A stretch of 64,000 nt of DNA from Ideonella sp. (GTDB lineage Bacteria; Pseudomonadota; Gammaproteobacteria; Burkholderiales; Burkholderiaceae_C), in assembly GCF_016702655.1 (NCBI RefSeq), contig NZ_JADJDO010000005.1:217404-281403 (forward strand), in the 5' to 3' direction. Position 1 is the stretch's first letter; each line of letters starts with the position of its first letter. The translations under genes and the position numbers were made by a program. This document shows positions 8,016-15,762 of the stretch, piece after piece. Under the pieces are notes generated by a model that was not told the DNA's origin, ran no database searches, and worked only from the letters and a program-made list of their open reading frames with translations.

Positions 8016-8570
8016 CCGGGGACAGGTGCGAGGAGGGCGCGACGCCGGATTGTGCGGCCTGCGGCGGTCGGCGCCGGCGTCTCGGAATCCGGCGCGGCGA
8101 GGCGTTCGCCATCACGCGGCGCGGCATTGCGGTCGCGCGCCTGGTGGGCGCGACACCGGCAGCAGCGCGCCGCTCGCAGGCAAGCACCCAGCGCCAGCGG
8201 GTGGCCAAGGCCTTCGATGAGTTGTCGCGGTTGCGCCCGTGCGCAAGGCTCGGCCTGCCGCTTCGGCAGGTCAGCGAGGCGGGACGCGAGTGAGATGACC
8301 ACCCCCGAGCTCACTTCGTTGGCAGCCTCCCGCATTTCGCACCTTCGGGCGCTTGGCGCCGCTGACGGCGACGCCGTTCGTCATCGACAACGCTGTCGTC
8401 TCGGGCTGATCGAGGTCGACCGCCATGGGCGGCCGCAGGCTTCGAGCCAGGCAACTTCGTGCGAATGCGCCCTCACCGATACACGACGGTCGGCGACGGC
8501 GGTGGGCGGTGCGTCATCGGGGCAGGCGCGAAGCGTGATCGTGCGGCCGAGCGCGCCGGGCCGGGACGCC
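8016..8570. other. intergenic region, no supported gene
   Basis: This 555-base gap separates the two PglL-like genes. No frame shows a recognisable protein. At about 8300-8365 it holds a stretch similar to the repeat at 52195-52333 (a segment reading AGCTCACTTCGTTGGC, followed by alternating short palindromes). No promoter or terminator was clear. Confidence 0.5.
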
Positions 8571-10280
8571 TCAGTGCGGTGCCGTCAGCTCGTCCCGGTG
8601 TTCCTGCTGCCACGCCCGCCAGTCGCGCTCGATGCGCTCGTACTGCGCTGGCGGGTAGGCGCTGCGGATGATGCGCAGCTCGTGCTCGGCCTCCGCCGCG
8701 CGGCCATTGAGCGCCAGCGCCTTGGCGTAGTCGATGCGCGTCGGCAGCAGATGGAAGCGCCGAGCGAGCCGATGCAGTTGCTCGATCTGCTCGGGCGGCA
8801 TGCCCGCGCGGAGCTCGAAGTGCGACGAGCTGTTCAGCGCCGCGAGTTGGTCGAGTACGAGGGGATGCTCGAGCGAGGTGTGCTCGGGTCGGTTGATGAA
8901 CCGATAGCGCTCGAACCGATTGGCGCGGAAATCGTCCTCGAGCTGCAGGTACTCGTACGCGAGCAGCCCGACCAGCGCGGCTGCCAAGGCGGCAAGCGCC
9001 ATCACGCCGCGGCTGGATACGAAGCGCGTCGACTCGGAGCGCTCTGCAAGCGGCGGCGCTTGCCCCACGGCGCCGGCGAGCAGCGCTGCCGGGAGCAGGA
9101 AGTAGGTGTAGGCATACGGAAACTCGAGCATCGACTGCACGGCCAGTGCAAGCCAGGCCGCGAACACGAGGTGGCGCTGCGCAGCCAGCCCCGCCTCGAC
9201 GCCGCCGGTTCTCAGCCACGACAACATCCACCACGCGAGCGCCAGACAGAGCAGCAGCGCGAGCGGGACGCCGACCCAGGTCATCAGGTCGAGCGCGACG
9301 TTGTGCGCATAGATCGTGTTGCGCGACGGCGCAACCTGCGTCGCGACTTCGGCCAGCGCCATCACGCCCTGGCCGAAGCCGTAGCCGAGCCAGGGCCGCT
9401 CGGCGATCGCGGCAGCGAAGTGGCGCCAGATCAGTTCGCGCGGCCCGACCTCGACCGGCGAGCGCAGCTCCGCGGCACGCAGGTAGAGCGCTTCTTCGAT
9501 CGCCGGGACGGCGAAGTAGAGCGCGCTTCCGACGGCCAGCGCAACGAGCAGGTCTGGCCACGCCAGCCGAGTGGCCACCCGGCGCCGCGTCGCGAACCAG
9601 GCGAGCGCGAGCAGCCACAGCGCAAGCAGTGACGCACGCGACTGGCTGATCAGCAAGCCCCAGCCGAAGGCGGCGAACAGCAGCGCCAGCGTCGCGCGAT
9701 GGCGCAGTTCACGCAGCTCGAACAACGCCGTCCCGGCGACGATGCCGAGCACCATTGCCAGCCCGAAGTGGTTGGGTTGCGCGAAGTTGGCAAACGGGCG
9801 CGACTCGATCAGCTCCATCGCCCACCAGCTTGCCGCCGGCAGGCGCAGCCATTGCGCGAGCGCGAGACCGAATGCGATGAGGGCCGCGAAGACGAATGCC
9901 GTCCACAGCCACCGCATCGCTTGCGCGAAGCCGACCTGCGCCACCCACATTCGCCCGACATGCAGCGCGAGAACGACGCCCAGTCCGTAGAGGAGGCCGA
10001 GCGCGGCGTCGCCGCGGAAAGCGAGCATGCCGGCGGCGTACTGCAGCACCGGGATTGCCGCTAAGACCAGCCAGAGGCGGGCTGAAGTCGACAGCCCGAA
10101 CGCGACCCTCGTCGTCGCCGCAGTCGTCGACGCTGGCCAACTCAGCCCGCCGAACAGCAGGCTCAGCGCGACGACGGCGGCGAGTTCGCCATGGAAGCTC
10201 GTCCACAGCGGATAGTGGTTGGGCATATTCCAGCCGAGCACGAGGCCGCCCAGCCCGCCCGCAAGCAGCAGTTGGCGCAT
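8571..10280 (-). CDS. second PglL/Wzy-type O-oligosaccharyltransferase
   Basis: A 569-residue multispanning protein with the same architecture as its downstream neighbour: hydrophobic helices, ISQSRASLLAL in place of GSRTG, a periplasmic loop with IYAHNVALDLMTWVG, and a soluble helical C-terminus (about 470-569). The two are diverged paralogues rather than a recent duplication. ATG 10280 lies just after the pilin terminator hairpin, so the gene is expressed either by read-through from pilA or from its own promoter. Earlier start codons would run through the hairpin and are rejected. Likely role: glycosylation of the adjacent pilin. Confidence 0.8.
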   Translation of the reverse strand: MRQLLLAGGLGGLVLGWNMPNHYPLWTSFHGELAAVVALSLLFGGLSWPASTTAATTRVAFGLSTSARLWLVLAAIPVLQYAAGMLAFRGDAALGLLYGLGVVLALHVGRMWVAQVGFAQAMRWLWTAFVFAALIAFGLALAQWLRLPAASWWAMELIESRPFANFAQPNHFGLAMVLGIVAGTALFELRELRHRATLALLFAAFGWGLLISQSRASLLALWLLALAWFATRRRVATRLAWPDLLVALAVGSALYFAVPAIEEALYLRAAELRSPVEVGPRELIWRHFAAAIAERPWLGYGFGQGVMALAEVATQVAPSRNTIYAHNVALDLMTWVGVPLALLLCLALAWWMLSWLRTGGVEAGLAAQRHLVFAAWLALAVQSMLEFPYAYTYFLLPAALLAGAVGQAPPLAERSESTRFVSSRGVMALAALAAALVGLLAYEYLQLEDDFRANRFERYRFINRPEHTSLEHPLVLDQLAALNSSSHFELRAGMPPEQIEQLHRLARRFHLLPTRIDYAKALALNGRAAEAEHELRIIRSAYPPAQYERIERDWRAWQQEHRDELTAPH

Positions 10281-10285
10281 CAAGA

Positions 10286-10316
10286 AAATCAAAAAGGGCG
10301 GCCCAAGGGGCCGCCC
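10286..10316 (-). terminator. Rho-independent terminator of pilA
   Basis: On the minus strand a 9-base GC-only stem (GGGCGGCCC with its complement, 10296-10316) is followed by TTTTTGATTT. It lies 20 bases after the pilA stop and immediately before the next start codon, so it probably attenuates rather than blocks expression of the downstream glycosyltransferase genes. Confidence 0.85.
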
Positions 10317-10335
10317 ATTCTTTGTGATTGGTGGA

Positions 10336-10821
10336 TCAGAACGAAGTCTTGCAGGAGCCTGGCAGATACTTGCCGACCGTCGCCATGTCGGCAGCGGGAA
10401 CACCGCAAGCCCATTGATTGACCTGGGTTGGCATCGCCGCGACGGTCAGCGCCGCGCCAGCGGCGTCCCTGGGTTCCAGCTTGACGTGCTTGCCGTTAAG
10501 CGAGGCGTCGATAGCCGCATTGAAGAAAACCTGGACTTGGCCGTTGGCGGTTGTCTCGACTTTGGACACGTACTTGCTACCAGAGCCGGCCGTAACTTCA
10601 CAGCCCCAGCCACCGGCACCAGGTGCCGCCGAAGCGCTACCCGACTGATATACCTCCGTGATCGCTGTCCGGCAGCCAGACGCCGCCAAAATCAGCTCGG
10701 AAACCTTGGCCTTCTTCGTGTAGTCCTGGTAGGCCGGCAGCGCGACGGCGGCCAGGATACCGATGATCGCGACGACGATCATCAACTCGATGAGGGTGAA
10801 ACCTTGTTGAACTCGCTTCAT
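10336..10821 (-). CDS. pilA: type IV pilin major subunit PilA
   Basis: A 161-residue prepilin. The short leader MKRVQQG ends at the prepilin peptidase site, followed by FTLIELMIVVAIIGILAAVA with the conserved Glu at mature position 5, and the hydrophobic helix that packs in the fibre core. Four cysteines lie in the globular part (GCRTA, GCEV, ACGV, SCKTSF); the last two likely form the C-terminal D-loop disulfide. The fibre drives adhesion, twitching and DNA uptake. AGGAG lies ten bases before the ATG, and two sigma54-like promoters lie upstream. Two PglL-like genes downstream suggest the pilin is glycosylated. Confidence 0.95.
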   Translation of the reverse strand: MKRVQQGFTLIELMIVVAIIGILAAVALPAYQDYTKKAKVSELILAASGCRTAITEVYQSGSASAAPGAGGWGCEVTAGSGSKYVSKVETTANGQVQVFFNAAIDASLNGKHVKLEPRDAAGAALTVAAMPTQVNQWACGVPAADMATVGKYLPGSCKTSF

Positions 10822-10866
10822 GGTGCGGATACTCCTGGGGATGGGTTGGGATGCACCCCCTCGAAT

Positions 10867-10881
10867 GCAGGGGTCGTGCCA
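10867..10881 (-). promoter_or_regulatory. sigma54-like promoter, proximal, pilA
   Basis: Minus strand TGGCACG, four bases, CTGC(A): the -24/-12 layout with correct spacing and a single mismatch (C for T) in the -12 element. The start site would be near 10855, giving a leader of about 34 bases. Confidence 0.6.
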
Positions 10882-10938
10882 GCCCTCGAAGCCCTTGGCG
10901 GCGTGAAGTCCTCCCGCTGGCAGCCACAAAACGTCAGG

Positions 10939-10953
10939 GCAAGGGGCGTGCCA
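10939..10953 (-). promoter_or_regulatory. sigma54 promoter, distal, pilA
   Basis: Minus strand TGGCACG, four bases, TTGC: an exact match to the -24/-12 consensus. It lies 72 bases upstream of the proximal site. The start would be near 10927, giving a leader of about 105 bases. RpoN with PilR control of pilA is established in other proteobacteria. Confidence 0.75.
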
Positions 10954-11088
10954 GGGTTTGTGCTGGTCGAGGATTGACAATTTTCGTCACGTCGACTATT
11001 GCAGCGCGAAGAGCGCCCTCAGTCCTTCGGAAGCCAGTCGGAAGAGATGAGATAATATCCAGCAAACCATATTTATGGGCCAAGTATC

Positions 11089-11370
11089 ATGAAAACGACA
11101 CTGGATCTGCCGGACGATCTGATGCGCGCAGCAAAGATCCGCGCTGCCGAGAACAACCTGCGGCTCAAGGATCTCGTTGCCGACGCGTTGCGCGCTGCGC
11201 TGCTTGAGCCTCTGGACGACGCGCGCATCGCACCGGCCACGGGGCGCGGCGCCCCATCGACGCCGTCGCACGAACGATTCGCGGCCCTGCTGGAGCAACT
11301 GGACCGCGTGCCCGACCGGCCCGATGCTGCAGACCCGCTGGCATGGGACGAGCTGGGCCTGCCTCGATGA
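11089..11370 (+). CDS. vapB: VapB-type antitoxin
   Basis: A 93-residue protein beginning MKTTLDLPDDLMRAAK, typical of ribbon-helix-helix antitoxins that bind the operon's own operator. The C-terminal half (about 45-93) is the likely disordered toxin-binding tail, ending DPLAWDELGLPR. Its stop overlaps the toxin start (ATGA, 11367-11370). An AT-rich stretch just upstream (11049-11078, with TAATAT and CATATTTAT) stands out from the GC-rich surroundings and is a likely promoter/operator. Confidence 0.85.
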   Translation: MKTTLDLPDDLMRAAKIRAAENNLRLKDLVADALRAALLEPLDDARIAPATGRGAPSTPSHERFAALLEQLDRVPDRPDAADPLAWDELGLPR

Positions 11371-11789
11371 CAGCCCGATCGAAGATCGCCGTCGACACTT
11401 CTGCAATCGTTGCGATTGCGTTCGGTGAGCCCGAGCGCGAGGCGTTCGTGCAGGCGCTTCTGTCCGCCGAGACAGCGTGGATCAGCTCGGTGTCGGTGGT
11501 CGAGGCACGGATGGTGGCTCACGGCCGGCGAGGCCCGCGTGCCGTCGTGCTGCTCGACGACCTGCTGCGCCTGCCGCCGTTCGCCATTGCCGCACCGGAC
11601 CGGGCCGAGATCGCCGCCGCCCATGGCGCTTTCCTGGCCTTTGGCAAGGGCAGCGGCCACCCGGCGAGCCTGAACTTCGGCGACATCTTCAGCTACGCGC
11701 TGGCCAAGGTGCGCGACCTGCCACTGCTCTACAAGGGCGACGACTTTTCCGAGACCGACATCCGCGCCGCCGTCGCCGCGCGCGGCTGA
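11367..11789 (+). CDS. vapC: VapC-type PIN-domain ribonuclease toxin
   Basis: A 140-residue PIN nuclease. Acidic metal ligands are visible at IAVDTSAI (Asp10), SVVEARMV (Glu in the second motif) and LNFGDIFSYALA (Asp in the third), followed by LPLLYKGDDFSETD with the last Asp pair. VapC toxins usually cleave tRNA or rRNA when VapB is lost. ATG 11367 overlaps the antitoxin stop; a longer reading from 11343 lies within vapB and is rejected. All catalytic positions look intact, so the pair is probably functional. Confidence 0.88.
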   Translation: MTARSKIAVDTSAIVAIAFGEPEREAFVQALLSAETAWISSVSVVEARMVAHGRRGPRAVVLLDDLLRLPPFAIAAPDRAEIAAAHGAFLAFGKGSGHPASLNFGDIFSYALAKVRDLPLLYKGDDFSETDIRAAVAARG

Positions 11790-11802
11790 CCCTCTGGGGA
11801 CG

Positions 11803-12591
11803 CTAGGCGAGCGTCATCACCTGCCCCGCCGCCAGCGCCGTGATCCGGTGCGGCAGCGCCAGGCGGGCGATCTCGGCCATCACGGCATCGATCTCGCCCG
11901 GCTTCACGTGCGTGACGTGCACGTCGACCGCACCGTTGGCCGGGCCGGCCAGTCCGGCGAGTTCGCGCCCGAGCATCTCCGGGCAGAGGTGGCGGCTGAC
12001 CTGCGCCAACTCGCGCTCGTCGTCGCCGAAGGCGGTCTCGATCACGAGTGCGGCGACCTTCAATTCGCGCAGGCGCCGCCACAACGCCGGGTTGGGCCCG
12101 GTATCGCCGGTGTAGACCCAGCAGCCCCGGCTGCCCTCGACGGCAAAGCCGCACGCGGGGACGGTGTGGCTGGCGCACAGCACCTCGACCGTCTTGCCGC
12201 CGAGCACGAGGCGCTGGCCATGCTCGACAGGCACGAGTTCGAGCACCGGAAGCGCGGCACTCGGCAGGCGCGTGAAGTCGGGCCAGATGACGCCGTTGAA
12301 GATGTGGCGGCGCAGCGCGTCGAGCGTGGCCTCGAGTGCGTGCACCTTGATCGGCGGCCGGCCGGCGGCTTCGCGCAAACGGATCACGCTGTCGGCGAGC
12401 AGGCCGATCGCGAGCACATGGTCGAGGTGTGAATGGCTGACGAGGATATGGTCTATGCGCGCGAGCTCGGCCAGCGTCAGGTCGCCGACGCCGGTGCCGG
12501 CATCGACGAGCACGTCGTCGCCGAGCAGGAAGGCCGTCGTGCGGCAGCCGGCGGCGATCGCGCCCGAGCAGCCGAGGACGCGGATCAGCAT
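11803..12591 (-). CDS. MBL-fold cyclic-nucleotide phosphodiesterase-like
   Basis: A 262-residue metallo-beta-lactamase-fold hydrolase. The zinc motif HSHLDH is at residues 53-58, followed by CASHTVPACGF, VYTGDTGPN and a late VTHVKPGE histidine. The opening (LIRVLGCSGA) and the HSHLDHV variant resemble class II 3',5'-cyclic nucleotide phosphodiesterases. No signal peptide is seen, so it is probably cytoplasmic. ATG 12591 starts directly at the fold; earlier start codons add unrelated sequence. Substrate is inferred, not shown. Confidence 0.75.
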   Translation of the reverse strand: MLIRVLGCSGAIAAGCRTTAFLLGDDVLVDAGTGVGDLTLAELARIDHILVSHSHLDHVLAIGLLADSVIRLREAAGRPPIKVHALEATLDALRRHIFNGVIWPDFTRLPSAALPVLELVPVEHGQRLVLGGKTVEVLCASHTVPACGFAVEGSRGCWVYTGDTGPNPALWRRLRELKVAALVIETAFGDDERELAQVSRHLCPEMLGRELAGLAGPANGAVDVHVTHVKPGEIDAVMAEIARLALPHRITALAAGQVMTLA

Positions 12592-12914
12592 TGCTGCGGC
12601 CGAGGCGATCCGGGACGCGGGCCGCGGCGGAAACGGGACGCGGCAGCGGCCCGGGCGATTGTGAGGATCGGCATGCAATGTCGGCACTTCGATGCCGATG
12701 TTGGCAACCCGGCCGGATGCGCATCGTGCCCTCACTGCCGACTCGGCGCAAGGCGCTGATTGCGGCAAACGCCCGGGCTCGGAGCGCCGGCCGCAGGCGG
12801 TGTGACAAGCGTCACACACCTCCCGCTCGCTGAGGGCAACTACGGCGTGAAGTCAATCCACCCGAGATGGATCGCGCCACCACACGCTCGACACAGAGCT
12901 TCAACCGGCATTTC
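12592..12914. other. intergenic region, no supported gene
   Basis: No convincing protein in any frame. The stretch separates the MBL gene from a vapC remnant. It includes a small inverted repeat (TGTGACAAGCGTCACA, about 12800-12815) that resembles a CRP/FNR-like operator; its target gene is unclear. Confidence 0.4.
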
Positions 12915-12920
12915 GGACGT

Positions 12921-13206
12921 ATGGCCGTATCGGCGACCACGTTCGCTGAAATGCCGCGCGACGCGCAAGAGAGCAGTGCGCCTCCAGCCAACCTGGCGGT
13001 AGTCGAAGACTTCTGTAGCCGCCTCGAGGTGCTTCCCTACTCAGCGCGGGCGGCGCAGCACCATGGCGCCATCCGTACCGCGCCTGCGCGGCTGGGCCTG
13101 CCGATCAGTGTCAACGAGCTGCCCTTGGCGGCCCATGCGCGCAGCGAAGGGTTGACGCTGGAACCCTCAACACGCGCGAGCTCGAGCGCGTTCCGGTCTC
13201 CCGGTC
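12921..13206 (+). pseudogene. decayed vapC (PIN toxin) remnant
   Basis: The reading from 12921 matches the middle and end of a VapC toxin: AVSATTFAEM, then LAVVEDFCSRLEVLPYS, GAIRTAPARLGLPISVNELP and LAAHARSEGLTL. Near 13162 the frame changes: the expected continuation (NTRELERVP) is present in another frame. The N-terminal catalytic Asp segment and any antitoxin gene are missing. The next-to-last Asp of the family (VNDLH) reads VNELP. It is a dead toxin gene, about 1.1 kb past the intact vapBC pair but of a different VapC type. Confidence 0.75.
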
Positions 13207-13259
13207 GGGTCGGAGCCCCCGCAGGGGGCGGCCGCTCGGCGGCCGGGGGTGGTCTGTCC
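13199..13259. repeat. GC-rich intergenic palindromic repeat
   Basis: Runs of C and G around short palindromes (GCCCCCGCAGGGGGC, then GGCCGCTCGGCGGCC). It sits between the vapC remnant and the FHA gene stop. It resembles GC-rich elements at 18011-18073, 39410-39480, 52195-52333 and 56995-57062. Confidence 0.55.
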
Positions 13260-13263
13260 CGCT

Positions 13264-13917
13264 TCAGGCCTGCTGCACGAACTGCATCTGCGTGCCGGCG
13301 AGTTCGATCACGTCGCCGTTGCGCAGCGGCACGGTCTCGCCGACGAGCGGGTTGCCGTTGACCGTGGGCCGGCTCGCGCCTTCGACATGGGCGAACACGT
13401 AGCCCGTCGGCCGCTTGGTGATCGATGCGACCTGCACGCCGGGCTTGCCGACCGTCGTCACGACCTTGGTCAGGTTCACCTCGCGCCCGGCGGCGGCGCC
13501 GTTGAGCACGCGAATCATCGCCGCCGTGCTCGCCGCGGCCGGCAACGCGCCGAAGCCCGAGATCGGCGCTGCCGCAGGTGGCGGCGTCATGCCGGGCTTG
13601 AGGATCAGCGTGCGCTCGTAGTCGGTGCCTTCCTCGACCAGGTACTTGATCTTGTACTTGCCGATCTCGACCGTGTCGTTGTGGCTCAGCAACTGCTTCT
13701 TGATCGCCTTGCCGTTGATGTAGGTGCCGTTGGTGCTGTTGAGGTCTTCGATGAAGACGTCGGCGCCCACCATCTGGAGCACGGCGTGCTCGCCGCTGAC
13801 GGCCAGGTTGTCGATCACGATGTCGTTGTACGGGCGGCGCCCGAGGGTGGTCTTGTCCTTCGTGATCTGCACTTCCTTGATCACCACCCCGTCCAGCGAT
13901 ACGACCAACTTGCCCAT
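13264..13917 (-). CDS. FHA-domain protein
   Basis: A 217-residue cytoplasmic protein. Residues 1-90 form a canonical forkhead-associated domain, which binds phosphothreonine (LGRRPYNDIVID, SGEHAVL, then STNGTYING). A Pro/Ala linker follows, then a second, weaker FHA-like domain from about residue 125 (TTVGKPGVQVASITKRPTG, PTVNGNPL). ATG 13917 is used, with a G-rich ribosome site; a TTG four codons earlier is less likely. It lies next to a PP2C phosphatase and a Ser/Thr kinase on the same strand, so it probably reads that kinase's phosphorylation. Confidence 0.88.
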   Translation of the reverse strand: MGKLVVSLDGVVIKEVQITKDKTTLGRRPYNDIVIDNLAVSGEHAVLQMVGADVFIEDLNSTNGTYINGKAIKKQLLSHNDTVEIGKYKIKYLVEEGTDYERTLILKPGMTPPPAAAPISGFGALPAAASTAAMIRVLNGAAAGREVNLTKVVTTVGKPGVQVASITKRPTGYVFAHVEGASRPTVNGNPLVGETVPLRNGDVIELAGTQMQFVQQA

Positions 13918-13998
13918 GCATGCCCCCAAGAAAACTGCTCTTTACCGGAACTCCGGCGCCAGGTCTGCCGTCTTGCCTGCTTCGCCTTGCGCTTCGCG

Positions 13999-14781
13999 TC
14001 AGCGCCTGAACGGCCACCACGACCGCGCGGGTTCGGGCGCGCCGCTCACGCGCGCGAGGATGACCGCGATATTATCTTTGCCGCCCGCGTCGTTGGTCGC
14101 GTCGATCAGGGCCGCGCCGGCCGCGGCGAGCGATGCCTGCCCCTGGACGATCTGGCCGATGCTCTCGTCGTCGAGCATGTCCGAGAGGCCGTCCGAGCAC
14201 AATAGGTAGATGTCGCCGGGCATGATCTCGTGCACATGCGTCTCGAGCAGCACCGTGTCCTCGACGCCGACCGCGCGCGTGACGAGGTTCTTGTTGGCCG
14301 AGAACGAGGCCTGCTCGGCGGTGATCAGGCCGGCGTCGATCTGCTCCTGCAGCAGCGAATGGTCGTGCGTGGCCTGCGTCAGCCGCCCGCCGCGCAGGCG
14401 ATAGGCGCGCGAGTCGCCCACATGGCCGAGCAGCAGCCGCCCGGCACGAAACACCGCGACGACGAGCGTCGTTCCCATGCCCGCGTACTGCGGGTTGGAA
14501 TTGGCGGCGTTGAAGATCGCGCGATTCGCGTTGTCGACGCAGATGTCCATCGCCCGCCGCACTTCGGCGTCGGTCGCGTTCTCGGAGGCCTCTTCGAGCC
14601 AGCGTCCGAGCTCGGTCTTGATGAACGACGTGACCATGCCGCTCGCGACCTCGCCGGCGTTGTAGCCGCCCATGCCATCGGCCAGCGCGAGCAGCCCCGC
14701 GCCTTCGTGCACGGCCACCGAATCCTCGTTGTTGCTGCGCGCGCGGCCGGTGTCGGTCGCGTGGAAGAATTCCAGGGTCAT
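13999..14781 (-). CDS. PP2C-family Ser/Thr protein phosphatase
   Basis: A 260-residue PP2C/PppA-type metal-dependent phosphatase. The metal-binding aspartates are visible in RSNNEDSVAV, LALADGMGGYNAGE, HVGDSRAYRL, LLCSDGLSDML and GGKDNIAVIL, in the family order. There is no membrane segment, so it acts in the cytosol. It lies downstream of the kinase gene with a 26-base gap and upstream of the FHA gene; the three form a reversible phosphorylation module. ATG 14781 begins at the catalytic fold. Confidence 0.92.
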   Translation of the reverse strand: MTLEFFHATDTGRARSNNEDSVAVHEGAGLLALADGMGGYNAGEVASGMVTSFIKTELGRWLEEASENATDAEVRRAMDICVDNANRAIFNAANSNPQYAGMGTTLVVAVFRAGRLLLGHVGDSRAYRLRGGRLTQATHDHSLLQEQIDAGLITAEQASFSANKNLVTRAVGVEDTVLLETHVHEIMPGDIYLLCSDGLSDMLDDESIGQIVQGQASLAAAGAALIDATNDAGGKDNIAVILARVSGAPEPARSWWPFRR

Positions 14782-14807
14782 GGGGCGGCGGTCGGGCAGG
14801 CGTGCGA

Positions 14808-15710
14808 TCAATCGGCGGAATTGTGCCTCGGATCGGTGCGTGAGGACTTCACGTTTGCCGCGATGGCGCGCAGCTCGGACGCCACCGTGGCTCCGTCGGC
14901 GGAGCGCTCGCCGGGCCGCTTGGCGAGCAGCCTGGCGACGACGGCGGCGAGCGCGTCGGGCAGCCCGGGGCGCAGTGCGCGCAGGTCGGGCGGCGGCTGG
15001 TTGGCGATCGCGGCGATCAGCGCGCCGAGCGTCGCGCCCTCGTGCGGCAGCCGCGCGCACAGGAGCTGGAACAGCAGCACGCCGAGCGCGTAGATATCGC
15101 TGGCCGCGCTCGCCGCGCCGCCGGCGAGCAGTTCCGGCGCCATGTACGCCGGCGTGCCGAGCAGCAGGCCGGTCCGGGTGCGGCTGGTGTCGGCAACGCG
15201 CGCGATGCCGAAGTCGGTCAGCACCGCGGCGCCGGTCGCGACGTCGAAGATCACGTTGGCAGGCTTGATGTCGCGGTGCACCACGCCATGGCGATGGGCG
15301 TGGGCGAGCGCGTCGGCAAGCTGGGCGCCGACGTCGAGCGTCGCCGGTAGCGGCAGCAAGGCGCCGAGCTGGACATGGCGACCGAGGTCATGGCCGGGAA
15401 CGAGCTGCATCGCGATCCAGGCCAGCCCCTGCTCGTCCCCGGCATCCAGATAGCGCACGATTCCCGGGTGCACGAGACGCCGCGCCGCCTCGGCCTCGCG
15501 CATGAAGCGCTGCCGCAGTTCGTCGGCCGCGTCGGCGTCGGCGGGTCGGAGCTGAAGCACCTTGATCGCGAGCGGCCTGCCGACTCGCGGATCGCGGCCG
15601 CGCATCAGCACCGAGCTCGCGCCCTGCGCGATCCGGCCCTCGAGCAGATACGGACCCAGGCGTCGCGGCAGGCCGGCTGCGGCGGGTTCGGCCGCGCCGT
15701 CCGCGCTCAC
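14808..15710 (-). CDS. Ser/Thr protein kinase (Hanks type)
   Basis: A 300-residue kinase that is almost only catalytic domain. It shows a glycine loop (IAQGASSVL), Lys50 in LAIKVLQL, catalytic HRDIKPAN (145-152), DFG (166-168) and APE in GTPAYMAPELLAG. It has no transmembrane helix or PASTA repeats, unlike PknB-type receptors, so it is probably cytosolic and takes its signal from a partner. The start is a GTG at 15710, giving a short N-terminal lead to the fold. It heads the kinase-phosphatase-FHA cluster. Confidence 0.9.
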   Translation of the reverse strand: MSADGAAEPAAAGLPRRLGPYLLEGRIAQGASSVLMRGRDPRVGRPLAIKVLQLRPADADAADELRQRFMREAEAARRLVHPGIVRYLDAGDEQGLAWIAMQLVPGHDLGRHVQLGALLPLPATLDVGAQLADALAHAHRHGVVHRDIKPANVIFDVATGAAVLTDFGIARVADTSRTRTGLLLGTPAYMAPELLAGGAASAASDIYALGVLLFQLLCARLPHEGATLGALIAAIANQPPPDLRALRPGLPDALAAVVARLLAKRPGERSADGATVASELRAIAANVKSSRTDPRHNSAD

Positions 15711-15762
15711 GCTCCGGCGGCGGCGCAGTGCGACCGCGCCTCCAACGCGACGGCGACCGTCC

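Noticed and set aside
6405..9632. Very long plus-strand open frame across both PglL-like genes
   Set aside because: It is Arg/Gln/Ala-rich with no domain, and lies opposite two clear membrane proteins; a GC-driven shadow.
13264..15710. Type VI secretion locus
   Set aside because: Kinase, phosphatase and FHA are present but no sheath, tube or membrane-complex gene is nearby.
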